A stretch of 64,000 bases of DNA from Xiphydria camelus. Lineage: Eukaryota > Arthropoda > Insecta > Hymenoptera > Xiphydriidae. Positions within the stretch are counted from its first letter, which is position 1. Each line of letters opens with the position of its first letter. Below are positions 1-12,066 of this stretch, piece after piece. The notes under the pieces were generated by a model. The model was not told the origin of the DNA. It worked only from the letters and a program-made list of their open reading frames with translations, and did not search any database. Position numbers and translations under genes: made by a program. The stretch is from the NCBI GenBank assembly GCA_963678675.1, contig OY783192.1, positions 33,759,250 through 33,823,249 on the forward strand. Direction: 5' to 3'.

Positions 1-278
1 TTGGTCCTAAAATGAAGGTTTATTCGCTACGTTAAACAAAAGCCATCAGAAAATCAATTTATGGCACTATTCTGTATGAAATTGTAAGTTTTATAGGATA
101 CTACATTCTATAAAGCCACATAAGAAAACTGTGTAACTTTATAGAAAATGTAGCACTTTATAGAGCTTAAAATTTCATATAGAATAACGCCTTAAAGTTG
201 TAATTAATAAAAGCAGACTAAATTGAATTATGGAGCAATCGTCTCAAACTTATGTCCGCTATTGTATGTATGTTTCAC

Positions 279-2758
279 CTGTTGATGAAAAATGTGCTTT
301 TTGACTTCCTCCAGAAACCAGTCTTTCTTTACGTAACATTTCTTTTGAGTGGGGCAAAACAACGTATTCGCCGATACGAACGGCTCCAAATTATAGGATT
401 TGTAGCACAATTTCTCTCGGTTCTGCTTTTTCTTTTCCGTAGCTTTTGGAGAAAATACAGCGTATCTCATCAGCTTTATGTTGTTAGGCAACTCGACGCA
501 GAGCGATGCAACTATGTCGAATAAGCGTTCTGTATAGAGGGAACGGGAAAAAGATATAATATTCTGAAATATAATGATGATATATTTCTGAGAGACTTAC
601 GTTGATTTATCGATCCATATGCATCTTGGACATCGCACGATACCATATAAGGCAGTGTCTCATCGGTACGTCCTTTTTTGATAATCGCTTTCCACTGTTT
701 ATAAAAATGTTCTAAAGTAAAGCGGCCATAGTGCGTAATGCACAATTGGTCTAGTAACGTTCGCACCATGCAGTCGTTTTCTTTCTCTTCTTTGCTGACC
801 CTGCAGTATAAAATTTTATATTTTTTCCAGGCGAACATTCGATTGCTGATATACAGCATAGATGAAATTTCTAAATGGCATTTTCGAGAATAGATTTCTA
901 AATGGAAACAAAGCCCTACGAACTTCGAGTGTAGAATAGGCCTCAATCCAGTTGATTTTGGATACAACAACCAACTGCCCGTGAGAGATTTCTCCTCCGT
1001 CTGATCACTCGTTTTATTGACGAGGATCTTTTCGTTTTTCATTTTTTGGAAAAACGTATTGGTCACACTCTTCCATTTTTCGTGCATAATGTAAATTCTT
1101 TCTTTTCCATTCGGAGAAGTTGACGTGATGTATACTTGACTGTACAATATCACATTAACGAAGTCAACGAAAAACCATTTGACTAATTTGGTAAGGAGCA
1201 ACCACTTTATTGTCATGTCTTCGCAACGCCTTAACCAGGTGATACTTGAAATCTGTAATTGTAATGAAGTCGGAAACTTTCGATTGTCAATTCAATCGGA
1301 TAGCAAAATAGATTGCTCTTGTGCTTTGATTAGCAATATTTCACGGTCGGTTCAACGACTAAGTATTTCAATTTATATCTTTTTTACTGGTCTCAACCAG
1401 CCGTATAATTTTTATAGTTCACACAAGGAGTACTGTGTATGCATCATGCAGGATGTGACAAACACAGACTGCTTACGTTTAACGTTCCGATGAATCTTTT
1501 CAGAACAATAGGCTCCATACGTGCACTTCTCAACAGCTTATAGACCGTTTTCTTAATCTTTTTTTTATTTCTATTGTTGCCAAACAAAGCCGGGGGTACT
1601 ACATTGTTCAAGATGCGGAGGAAGAACGTTTGAAGTTGCTTCATGGGTATACGATAATCCGCGTTTCCCTGCTCGTCGGTTTTTCCTCGCGTAATGGACT
1701 TGAGAACGCAATAATAGTTAAATCTCTTGTGACATTTTTGAAGCCGCTCGAGAATTGGAGCGATATCGGCAACGCACTGTTCGCCGCCGTTTACGTTGGA
1801 AGCTCCTATGTCTGTCGTTAGAATGTGCTTAAATATTTCCGCGCCGCTCGTTGACTTTTCCAATACGTGACTCGCCGGAAACTTGTAGCGTTTCAATCGC
1901 TTGCAGAAGTTATTTTTCAGCATAATCTCGGTCTTTGTGGAGACGAGGTAGGGATTCTCGTGTTGAATTTCTTCAAACATAACATCGTCCTCCTCGTCCA
2001 TGAGGAGAACGCTGTCATTGAAATCAGCTGGAATGTTTTTTTATGAAATCAAATACATTTCACGCCATACTCGAGAGTTCGTCAGTTTTGTTCATTCTTT
2101 CACATCAGTCTGGTTTCGTAGGTGAAGAGTAACTTACCGGCTAGTTGCGATACGCTACCGCTTCTACAGGGTTCATTTTTGGGTGCTCTCTTCATCTTTT
2201 TAGCACCAAGATCTATCTTCATAGGTTTCTTATATTGCCTCGTCAAGTTATTTTTGCAAAGGGTTAGCGTTTCATTGTTAGGAACCATGAAAGCTCCAGT
2301 TTTCATCTTTTTGGGAAAGATCCTATTCTTCCGGCAAAACCTGGAGGTGACAGAGATGACTTGTTATTACCTGCTATCAAAAATCTTTTCATGTAGGGCA
2401 GTGGGATCCTATTTTTTTTTTTTGTAGAATCTAGGAGCAGAGACTTAAAGTAATTAACGTATAATTAACGTACATACCCCACGAACGATTCTCCAAAGGT
2501 ATTGCCTAAATCTTCCCAGTTGTACAAAACCGGAGCAGAGTCGGGTTCGTTCTTCCTTGTATGTACATTAAAAGCATTGCGCACGTTTTCCCAACTTCGG
2601 GACATTATGAATGTAGAATCTACACCCTTTTCTTTGCAAGTATCCACAGGTGTGAGGTGCGTGAAAATAAAAAATTTACTGTAACAGGATTCGTTTATTT
2701 GGGTAAATAAATCTCGTTTCTTGTTATTTGTTCTTCCATATGGTAATAGGTTTTGCAT
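279..2758 (-). CDS. TERT: Telomerase reverse transcriptase (5' part, cut by the left window edge)
   Basis: Catalytic subunit of telomerase, which copies an RNA template onto chromosome ends in the nucleus. Exons on the minus strand: 2758-2478, 2340-2138, 2027-1477, 1204-601, 511-279. All junction phases agree and the ATG is at 2758. The third exon carries an RNA-binding-domain signature (FLRILNNVVPPALFG, then LLRSARMEPIVLKRFI). The fourth opens with motif T (WLLLTKLVKWFFVDFV), then motif 1 and motif 2 (GLRPIL), and ends in motif A (VSCDVQDAYGSI, with the first catalytic Asp). The fifth matches the segment after motif A (LMRYAVF). Motifs B' to E and the C-terminal extension would lie left of position 1. 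About 230 residues precede the RNA-binding core and I see no TEN domain, as reported for some insect TERTs. The acceptor at 1205 has a weak pyrimidine tract but gives a perfect motif T. The end of the last exon at 279 is the least certain boundary. Confidence 0.9.
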
Positions 2759-3318
2759 TTGTAATTAAAAACATAATTCCTGACTCTTTGGATATTTGTA
2801 TGATAGTAGATAATTTACACAAGTGGATGTGATATGATATTTAGAGATAAATAGATTTTAGCCCTTGAGACACTTGGAGGGGAATAACATTAGTGTTACC
2901 AACTTTTGTTTATCTAAAAAAAACAATTTGACGTAATGGCAGTGTCACACAAACGTTGTACGCTTTGGACGTGTCGTGAAGTGCGCAACGAGCAATTCTC
3001 ACTGGTCATAAAAATTGTGTAGAATTGTTAAGGCGAGATGAGCGACATATTTAATCTGTCTTAACAAATGGGGCTTTGTACCTGTGCCTCGAGGGCCTCG
3101 AGTGTTGTGAAACGAAGTTGACAGATTGATAGGTTATGTTGGTGTTTAATAAACTACAAACTAGCATAAATCGTCGAGTTGCGTAATACCTGTGCCATTT
3201 ATCGTTGCTCTTCTATAAAAATTTAGTTCCTCGCTTTCGTAGTTATTTATATAAAAATTTAAAGAAACAAATTTACGCGAATCACACGAAAAATCGGGTA
3301 GTCCCATTTGTAGTAGGT
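2759..3318. promoter_or_regulatory. Divergent intergenic region between TERT and GFOD
   Basis: The 560 bases separate two start codons facing away from each other, so this is presumably a shared promoter region. No TATA box or known element stands out. A short palindromic block, CCTCGAGGGCCTCGAG, lies near 3087-3102. An in-frame extension upstream of the GFOD start, from about 3205, is possible but lacks similarity to the family. Confidence 0.4.
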
Positions 3319-5151
3319 ATGTTACCCGGGATCGGATTATTTGGCACGGGGAACGTCGTCAGAGCGATCGTACCCTTCTTGAGGGAAAAGGGCTTTAAAA
3401 TCGAAGCCGTATGGGGTAGAACGATCGCCGAAGCGTCGGAGATCGCCACCTCTCTCAAGATTCCCTTTCACACCAGTCGAATAGACGACGTTCTTCTGAG
3501 GAAGGATGTGGACCTGATTTTCATCATGTGCTCGCCAAACTTGCACGCCCAAATCGCGGTGAAAGCGTTGGGCATCGGCAAGCACGTCGTGTGCGACAAG
3601 CCTGCTGGATTAAGTCAGAACGAGGCATTGAAGATGGTGCGCGCCGCGCAGTACTATCCGTCGCTGATCAGCGTCGTGAATCACAGCTTGAGATTTTTGC
3701 CAGCTTTCATCCAAATGAAGAAAGCATTGGATGAGCGGTACCTGGGTGGTCCGGTCACTGTTATTGACGTCAGGGTGCAAATGGGAAGCTTATTGCACGA
3801 TGGTTGGTGAAACTCTGCGTTCGTCTCTTTTGGCAAGCTTGCCTGACAATTTTTCAGTTATTTCTCATAATGGGGTAGCCTTCTTTGAATAGACAAAGAC
3901 GCAACCAGTTTGTATAATAATTGACGAAGCTTTACCAACACTCAGTTTTTAGAAGCTATATTGCACAGTTTTGTAAAATTAATGCATGTTCTGTGCAGAC
4001 CAGACTTGGAATCTATGTCATGTGGATAGAAACTCAAATCACTATTATCTCATTATGTATGAGCTTTTGGCTCATGTTTGCATAATACTTTTTTGAAAAT
4101 TAAATCTCTATCTACAAGAAAGTCTTATATCGATGCAGGTCAAAAGATGATAAATAATGAGGTAATAGTGATTCGAGTTTCTCTCCATGCAAGTATGTAT
4201 AGCCTCATGTGATCCTGTGATATAAATCTAAATTATGCTCCATATTTCCTAGATCTATATTTGATAGAGTACCAGCAGATCAATATATTTCAAATGTTCC
4301 GTTACATTTTAATTCTAAATTAGATTATCTATATTCCAAATCTTCACTCATTAAAGTAACAGTCATACTCGATTGATGTACATTTATTTAGAAAGACTAG
4401 ACGATGCTGTGTACGAGAGAACGGACGAGTCTTCATTTCCGTTTTTATATTCTTTGGTGCAGGTTACGATTGGTTGTGCGACGATACTATGGGCGGTGGT
4501 ATACTAGCATTAGTGGGAAGTCATATCATCGATCTCATATTCCATTTGATCGGCCAACGAGCCACGAGAGTGCACGCAGTCGTTCGAACGTTTACCCAAA
4601 CGACGAAGCATATCAGCGGCATTCGGCACGTTTCCTCGCCGGATTTTTGCTGCTTTCAAATGGAATTGAACGGCGGCGCACTCGTCACGGCTACGCTGAG
4701 TAACCATTTGCAAGGGCAATTGATGCAGGAGATATTGGTCTGCGGCGGAAACGGTCATCTCGTGGTACGCGGCGGAGATTTGTACGGTTTTCGCGAGGGG
4801 CAGGAAAGCGGTGGGCGGGAGGAGGTACTTTATTCGGACGTGGAGAACTTGCAAGAATCCGACTTGTCCATTTCCGACACCATTCCGCGACCTTACGTGA
4901 AAGGTCTGAGGAAGATGATCGGCGCTCTCAGAGAAGCCTTCCAGCCCGTCGAAGACAAGAGAGGCTGGATAAAGGAGCCGGTATCCTCAGCCGCAACGTT
5001 CGAGGATGGACTGTACGTTCAAGCGGTCATCGACGCGCTGCGACAGAGCAATAAACGCAGGGAATGGACTAAAGTCAGTATCTTGACGGAGGAACCGGAT
5101 CCAAATCCTCTGTTGAGTGCTGCCGTTAGGGCTACCGCTATATCGATTTAA
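3319..5151 (+). CDS. GFOD2: Glucose-fructose oxidoreductase domain-containing protein (GFOD1/2-like)
   Basis: Gfo/Idh/MocA-family protein with an N-terminal Rossmann NAD(P)-binding domain and a C-terminal alpha/beta domain. The substrate of animal GFOD proteins is not established. Two exons, 3319-3802 and 4463-5151, join in phase to give 390 residues, close to the vertebrate length. The start is chosen because MLPGIGLFGTGN aligns with the first residues of GFOD1/2 (MLPGVGVFGT). Further conserved blocks are VWGRT, the PFHTSRIDDVLL region, GIGKHVVCDKPAG and, across the splice junction, YDWLCDDTMGGG. The protein ends close to the family C-terminus (TEEPDPNPLLSAAVRA). I cannot separate GFOD1 from GFOD2 orthology by eye, and insects may have only one gene. 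Its 3' end has a decayed copy about 130 bases downstream. Confidence 0.9.
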
Positions 5152-5284
5152 GTGCCCAATTGAAATAGAACTTAATGGAGTTTATACAAAAGGATGATTG
5201 ACGCCTTCGCGGAATGTTCTTTCACGCAGTAACCATCGCGAGAGGTTCGGCAAAGAAACGCTGCAACTTGTTAAGGTACGTAGG

Positions 5285-5420
5285 GTCAGCGAACAAACTA
5301 TTATTGATGACAAAGCAACAAATGCAAAAAATAATTGGAAGTCTATGCCTTTACAAAGAGAGGCTGGATTTAAATCCTTTGCTAAACGTTATAGCAAAAG
5401 CTACCACTATAAGGATTTGA
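5285..5420 (+). pseudogene. Decayed tandem copy of the GFOD 3' coding end
   Basis: This stretch aligns along its length with the last coding bases of the GFOD gene (about 5017-5151). Matching anchors are GACAAAGCAACAAATGCA against GACAGAGCAATAAACGCA, AAATCCT, GCTACC, and a terminal GATTTGA against GATTTAA, so even the stop codon position is kept. In one frame the end reads DLNPLLNVIAKATTIRI, against DPNPLLSAAVRATAISI in the parent. The remaining exon is missing and substitutions are many, so I read it as a relic of a partial tandem duplication. The 90 bases before it may also belong but are too diverged to align by eye. Confidence 0.65.
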
Positions 5421-7259
5421 ATGCATGGATAGAACGAAGAAAAGAGAGATCATTGGAACAGTTTTTTCATTCCTAAGATTGCGTCAGTAGAATCTGAAAC
5501 TTATTATTTCAATGAAGGAACAGTATTAAGGTACGAAGATAAATTGGCTGCTAGAAACATTGCACAGTAATTTATTCTAGCGCAATTAACAGGCTTGCTC
5601 TTTGAGTGTAGGCCCATAATTAAAGCTAAAGATAAATTAATAGTAAATGGCTTACAATTTCATGCGACTGGTAATACACAAACGCTGTATAAGATATTTT
5701 AGTCTTAGACTTGAAACTCTGAAAAGAGTTTTACAAAAGAATTCTTGGTTGTTTCTGCCGCGTATAAAAGAATATAATTTTTCGAACGTGATAAATAAAT
5801 GTTTTGTCGTTCAAAATTGTACAGCATGTTACGTAATAGTTGAGGAACCTCTACTAGCTTTAGTAGAGTATCGTTGAGGTTGTATAACACATTCGCAAAA
5901 AATTCACATTTTAATACTCTAAGGATTTTCTTGGTTCTATGAACTGTTGTATTATAAACACTTACACGTGCCGTTGATAAATTATTTTCAGTTATTTAAA
6001 TTTATATTTTATACGTATTTATAAAACACTTTTGTACCAAATAAATCTTCATTTTATGAGAAAAGTATTTCTTCTAGGTGAATCAACTTCATCCGATCAC
6101 CTGTATTACATCACTTCAAAATAGTAATTTCGTTAGAAACGCTGAGATGTTTCAACTGCTGGACACATTTATGACGTTGCCCAGGAATTGAACATTAAAT
6201 TAATGGAACTCTGTGTGCTGCATGTATCTCATTTTATTGTTGACATTGTTTCATTCAATGCAATACATTGCAAAATAATTATCCAATATATAAATATATA
6301 AGGGAATAATACTCATGAATATAAAGAAATAGTTTTTTCATAATTCCGCAGAATTCACGATTATCATATCGAGTACAGTAATATTCCTATTATGTATTTG
6401 TAATGTTGCCTGACAACGGAGTATGAACAGGACGTGCATATGGCATGTATACATACTGTATATCATACGGTAAGCCGAACGGTATACACCCGTGCTCACG
6501 AAATCTGTCGCTGGTGACTTTTTTTAAACCTTATTTTTAAACGTACTAACCAGTGAACAATTAATTCTCATGCCCTCATTAGCTACGGTGACGTCTACTC
6601 TCGTTAATGAAAGCACGAGGATTGATTAATCATTGGTTAGTACGTTTAAAAATAACATTTAAAAAAAGTCACCAGCGACAGATTCCGTGAGCCCGGGTGT
6701 ACATCAAAAGAACCTATCTCGTACGATTGATCATGCGATGCAGACTTTACTACGATTAAGATTTTGAAAAGATGCAGTTCTAAGAAATGTACACACGGTA
6801 CACACGTTGCACAGATTTTATATGACCATAAAGGATGCACATTAGTAGACTGGCAAGTGTTTCAGAGAAAGAAATCTCCTTAGAGAACATTGAACTGCGT
6901 CTACTGAAAACCTTATGGGAATAAAGTATGACGCATCTATGTATGGTCGTTCTACATTCAATGGCCGAATCAAGTATCAACAAAAATCGTGGAGTCTGAT
7001 GCAGTGTCAGAATGTGACAGACCAAATATGGTCTGATATGTCATTTTTCTCCCTCACGAGGATGGTCTCGTAATTGTAAAGAAAGAAAGTTAAAGTAGCA
7101 ATAGATATTAACATGCGTTTGTGATCATTTATCCAATTTTGTGATTATAACTTGTCGCAAATCAAACGACATCGCCAAAAGAATTAATAAATAGAAAAAA
7201 TGGGAGGAACGTTTACGAATTACAATTTTCTCTTAATCACGAATCGATTGACATAAACA
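5421..7259. other. Intergenic region between GFOD and VAC14
   Basis: AT-rich sequence with no supported gene. A possible polyadenylation signal lies near 6040. The only clear structure is the foldback element at 6487-6699, annotated separately. Short open frames here show no domain and no plausible splice context. Confidence 0.6.
6487..6699. mobile_element. TA-flanked foldback MITE (CACCCG family)
   Basis: The two halves form an almost complete inverted repeat. The left end reads CACCCGTGCTCACGAAATCT and the right end is the complement of CACCCGGGCTCACGGAATCT, with pairing continuing for about 85 bases per arm. Both ends are flanked by TA (6485-6486 and 6700-6701), as expected for Tc1/mariner-type insertion. 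There is no coding capacity. A related, left-truncated copy lies at 19267-19430. Confidence 0.85.
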
Positions 7260-10200
7260 ATGATATCTGAACGAGATTACGCACCGCTAAGCGCGGCTTG
7301 CGTTCGTTCCCTCAATGACAAGCTGTACGAGAAACGCAAAGCAGCTGCGGTTGAAATAGAAAAGTAAGATTGTCATAAAATAATATTCATTCTATAGCCG
7401 TGTATCTGAATTCGATTTCTCATTTGGACATCTGATTTGTCCACCACAACTTATCATCTACAGTAAGACTTCGATCATTCGAATCTCTGTTATTTGAACA
7501 CTCCATTATTTAAACTACAACTTGCTTTATACGAATGTTCTATTATTCGAATCACGATTTGCTTTATCCAAATTTCTTATTACTTGAATATTGGTTCAAA
7601 ATTTTGAAAGGACATATTGTCGTGTATTGCAGATTCAAATGAAGCCAGCATTGAAACTTATCCAAGCTCGCATCACCTATCAGGACATTAGTTCACTTGT
7701 ACCTCTTTTTTCAGTCTTTATTAGATCTTCGCAACGCATGGTCATAAACGCAGATCGATAATTCTTTTATTACCATTAGCCATATGACAACAAAAAGTTA
7801 TACTGTTTCGTCATCCGAACTTTTGCTAGTCCAAACTAGACCTGGTCTCAATTGATTTGAATGTGATCAAGATCCCACTGTACTTAAATTAAAATCCTTC
7901 TTCCTCGGATCCCTGCAAGGATGATTAACTAGTCTACAAGCTATCACCTGAAAATAAACTTTATTAGAGTAGAATCTAGAGTCTCCAGCAGCTTATCATC
8001 CAATAACAACCATCTTCACGAAGATTCAGTTTGACTGTCATTATACACGTTACCTGAATACCTTTCAGAATGGTTAAGGAATTCGCGGCTCGCAATAACA
8101 CAATCCAAATTAAGCGATTATTGAAAGTGCTGGGTCAAGACTTTGCCACTTCTCAGAATCCACATACTCGAAAAGGAGGTTTATTGGGATTAGCCGCGAT
8201 AGCCGTAGGCCTTGGGAAGGATACCGGACAATATACGGAGGACCTCATCCATCCCATTCTACCCTGTTTCTCTGATCCCGATCTCACAGTGAGATATTAC
8301 GCGTGTGAGAGTCTTTACAACGTAGTCAAAGTGGCAAGGGGATCCGTATTGCCACAGTTTACGGATATCTTTGGTGCGTTAAGTAAACTTGCCTGCGATT
8401 CCGAACAGAACGTTAAAAACGCCACTGAGTTGCTCGACCGACTTATGAAGGTACGAATGATATTTCGTAGATTGACTCGTCTTACCACCATAGTACCACC
8501 TTTGTCTCGACCGTTTCAGGATATCGTTACGGAGAGCGGCATGTTCGATTTAATGGGATTCATGCCGTTACTTCGAGAACGTATTTATACGAAAAATCCT
8601 TTCGGCCGGCAATTCGTCATCGCATGGGTGTCGGTCTTAGACGCGGTACCCGATATCGATTTCATCATATTTCTACCGGAGATACTCGACGGATTATTTA
8701 GAATATTAGAAGATCCCACGCCAGAGATAAAAAAAATTACAGATACCGTTTTAGGAGAATTCCTTCGTAGTATCAAATCTAACCCAGGGAGGGTCGACTT
8801 CCCCGCGATGATAAATATTTTAATTACGCACGCACAAAGCACGGACGAATTGCTTCAATTGACTGCGATTGCGTGGATCAAAGAATTTGTACAGTTATCG
8901 GGGCCTCTCATGTTACCGTACATGTCGGGTATCTTCACCGCTGTTCTACCGTGCTTGGCGTACGACGGGGACACTCGAAAGAATATCAAAGAAACGGCGA
9001 CTCGAGTAAACGACAGCTTGGTGAAATTGATCGCGATGGAAAGTACAGAAGTTGTTAACAAAACGGATAATATGGAGAACAATTCGCCACGTAGCGAAGA
9101 ACAGGGAGGTGCGTGATACGAGAAGAATTTCAATGTGATTTCGAATATTTAATATCGAATTGCAGATATATTTAGATACCTGCGCATGTGGAATTTACAA
9201 AAAGAGGATTACGTGACCATCTTTCAGATTCTAGGAAACTCGGTCGTCCATTGGCTGAGAGTTTGGATCTTTCTAGCGTCGTTGAAGTACTTACGAAACA
9301 TTTGATGCACACTTCGGTTCAGACAAAAGTTGCAGTTTTAAAGTGGATATACCATTTGTTCATCAACATTCCACACAAGATATTTCACCACGTCGACGAC
9401 CTATTCCCCGTTTTAATGCGTACTCTCAGCGATAGTTCCGATGAAGTGGTACAGCAGGATCTGGTTGTGATCGCCGAGATCATAAGTACAAAATCCGTGC
9501 AAGTCGGCGGGGCTGCGTCGGACTCGGTAGTTCGAAATAAGTATTACACAAAGTTCATAGTGAATTTATTGCGATTATTCTCAACGGACAGACATTTGCT
9601 CGAAGAGCGAGGTTCCTTCATTATACGGGAACTCTGCGTCTTACTGAGTGCGGAAGGTATTTATAAAATATTAGCTGAGATACTGCTGGACGAACAAAAT
9701 CTGCGATTCGCTAGCGTAATGGTGCAAACGCTGAATATGATTTTACTCACGAGTCCGGAACTCTTCGAATTACGGAACAAGTTGAAGGATTTGGATTCGG
9801 AGGTATAATTATAATTTGATACGAAGCATGCGATGACCAATAGTCATATTATGAGACAAGAGTTTTGTTCTCTTTTTAAAACCCGACCAAGTTGTTGGTA
9901 CATAGCTAATTCGGCTTTCGTACGGCCCTAATAATATTATTTTTGCACAGGAAAGCTGCCGTTTGTTTGTATGCTTGTACGAGTCGTGGAGTCACAATCC
10001 GGTCGCTACGGTGGCCCTGTGTTTTTTAACGAAGAACTATGCACATGTTTGCGATCTGGTGAAGTCATTGTATCCTTTTCTGTATTTCCCCAAATATGTC
10101 TCTAGCTACCAGGCCGAAATATGCGATCGTTAAAGTTCTTAACTACTCGTTCTTTAGTGGGAATATCGAAGTAACCGTAGAATTTCTCACTGAAATAGAC

Positions 10201-10635
10201 AAATTGGTACAGCTCATAGAATCACCGATATTTACATGTAAGTGTACACGCACCACGTTTGATACGTATCAATTGTACATTTCAATTAGCGATGGCAGCA
10301 TTAATATTTCTTTTTAAGACTTACGATTGGAGTTACTGGAGAGGGAGAAAAATGACGCGCTTGTACGGGGCCTCTATGGTTTGCTAATGATCCTTCCACA
10401 AAGCGAGGCGTTCTCCACGTTGCATCGTCGGTTAGCAGCAATTCCTCCCAACATAAGTCCATCACCAAATAACAAATTGGTAGCGCCCAATTCTGTAGAG
10501 TCCATCAAACATACAATTAATTTCCAAAGTTTATTACAGCACTTTAACGCGGTTCAGCAAAAGCATACAAAACAGAAACATAAACAGAGGCAAACGTCCT
10601 TGATCGAACGGGAACTAAATCATTTAGACGTCTGA
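7260..10635 (+). CDS. VAC14: VAC14, scaffold of the PIKfyve/FIG4 phosphoinositide complex
   Basis: HEAT-repeat scaffold that assembles PIKfyve and FIG4 on endolysosomal membranes to control PI(3,5)P2. Seven exons: 7260-7363, 8069-8450, 8520-9108, 9228-9802, 9951-10069, 10158-10237 and 10319-10635, in phase throughout, giving 721 residues. Landmarks match the human protein in order: the N-terminus [20 protein letters not shown], the Vac7-binding-type block [51 protein letters not shown], and the C-terminal Vac14-Fig4 domain ([15 protein letters not shown], then [19 protein letters not shown] and [10 protein letters not shown]). The third exon ends in a short diverged linker before the exon at 9228, where an acceptor inside CTTTCAG keeps phase. 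The first intron holds a 420-base transposon relic. The gene appears intact. Confidence 0.94.
7461..7880. mobile_element. Pogo/Tigger-like non-autonomous element in VAC14 intron 1
   Basis: The left end CAGTAAGACTTCGATCATTC and the right end, complement of CAGTGGGATCTTGATCACAT, form a terminal inverted repeat of about 24 bases. Each is flanked by TA. Inside are repeated TTATTTGAA/TTATTCGAA-like words typical of pogo/Tigger-derived elements. No transposase frame remains. It makes up about 60 percent of the 705-base intron. Confidence 0.7.
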
Positions 10636-11711
10636 GTGCCATTTTACGAAAAATGAATCGATAAGAGAGATGTTAATTGATTTTTGTAATTTGACATAAC
10701 AAGAACGAATAACGCTCCGTACGTTACTCAACTATAAAGACGATTGATTATTTGTATCAAATTTTTTTCATCAATCGGGTAACAAAGTAGCTTTAGGAAA
10801 AACTACTGTAGCTTACCTTCAATGTTGCCTTCCAAATAAGCAAGTTCTGAGTGTAGTTGTTATTTTCAGCGAAGCTTCTCAAACAACGTTTGAGTTAATC
10901 GTCCGCATTGCGAGTTTTGTAAGCTAAATAACTTTCTCAACATTTTCAGGAAGAACTTGTTTCTATTCGTTATCTTCCAAAATGTTTTATACTCCTTATT
11001 CTATGCACGTTGTTTCGTTAAAATGGACCTTAAGCTCTTTAGTTTTGCAAATTTGTATACTCGGCTTATTTCATATATGAGATGACGTATTAATAAATGA
11101 TCTTAAATTCTGTTCAGATCGTCTCTTACTCGATAGCAAGGACACTTGGAAATTATATACCCTCAAATGATTACCTATGATTCGATTTACATTAGATCTC
11201 TTTTTTCAGTCGAACAGCCTGCACGGAAGATCAGAGCACTTCCGAAAAGTGATAAACGAATAAATCTATCGATTTTGTAACAGACACTGAGTACTTTTAG
11301 GTAGGTACATTTTTGATAGCTGTCAAACGAGTTCTTAACCTCCATTCGTTCGCACAAACGCTTTCTTAATAGTTTTCGAAGGAAAATAATACTTACTCGT
11401 TTGTAGATATTCTTGAGAATGCTGTATGATTATTTGTAATCATATTTCTGAATTTCACTCTAGCTCTACACGCTTGGTTGACAGCTAGCCTTCAGCAGCA
11501 GAAGTTAACTTTCTACGGCGAAAACACGTCTTTTCTCGAAAATGCCAAGGCTGTTTTTTAATATTATTTATTCCTTAAAAACCACATAACAAAAACCACA
11601 AAATATATTATATTTTCATAAATTATCATTATTACATTAATGTTTTATTAGTATACTGTCTTAGAAATCGGCTACTGCAACATTCCAAGAGGAGGTAGCA
11701 TCGAGTTGTTA

Positions 11712-11904
11712 CAGTAGACTCTCGATAACTTTCTGCTATCGGTCATGCGTACAGTCATTTACTATCTACTCCCACTGCAAGAGGATCCGATCATCTTTCC
11801 TCTCAACATACCGTTGCCCGCACAACGGAAGGGGCTTTCAGAGGCATTCGCCAACTTTCCTCTGCCTTTACCTGCAAAGCCTGGAAAATTATCGAGAGTC
11901 TAAA
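11712..11904. mobile_element. Pogo-type MITE (CAGTAGACTCTCGATAACT ends)
   Basis: It begins CAGTAGACTCTCGATAACT directly after TA and ends with the complement of TTTAGACTCTCGATAATT. The right terminus has lost or changed its outer CAG. The interior is non-coding. The same left end is found at 16220 inside the opsin gene, which supports a dispersed family. Confidence 0.75.
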
Positions 11905-12007
11905 CTCAACTTATGAATTGACTGCAACGATTGATATTTGTATCGCGATCTTATCTAATAGACCCGCAGATCAAAGTCAATATAAATATGCAGGATAAAA
12001 TTCTGTA

Positions 12008-12066
12008 GATGGCAAAATCAGATATGTCAAATCAAAATCAGATATGACATATCTGATTTTGCCATC
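12008..12066. repeat. Perfect 21-base inverted repeat (hairpin)
   Basis: GATGGCAAAATCAGATATGTC at 12008-12028 (here 21 bases per arm) is exactly complementary to 12046-12066. The 17-base loop repeats the core word AAATCAGATAT. It could be the tip of a small foldback element or a stable stem-loop. No flanking duplication was recognised. Confidence 0.8.

Noticed and set aside
1..278. Possible further TERT exon at the left edge, with a small hairpin near 100-155 (ACATTCTATAAAG against its complement)
   Set aside because: No motif B' (QG) or following TERT sequence could be read in any minus-strand frame, so this is treated as intron; the hairpin is short and AT-rich.
5647..5890. Overlapping open frames on both strands downstream of GFOD
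   Set aside because: AT-rich chance frames with no similarity to anything known.
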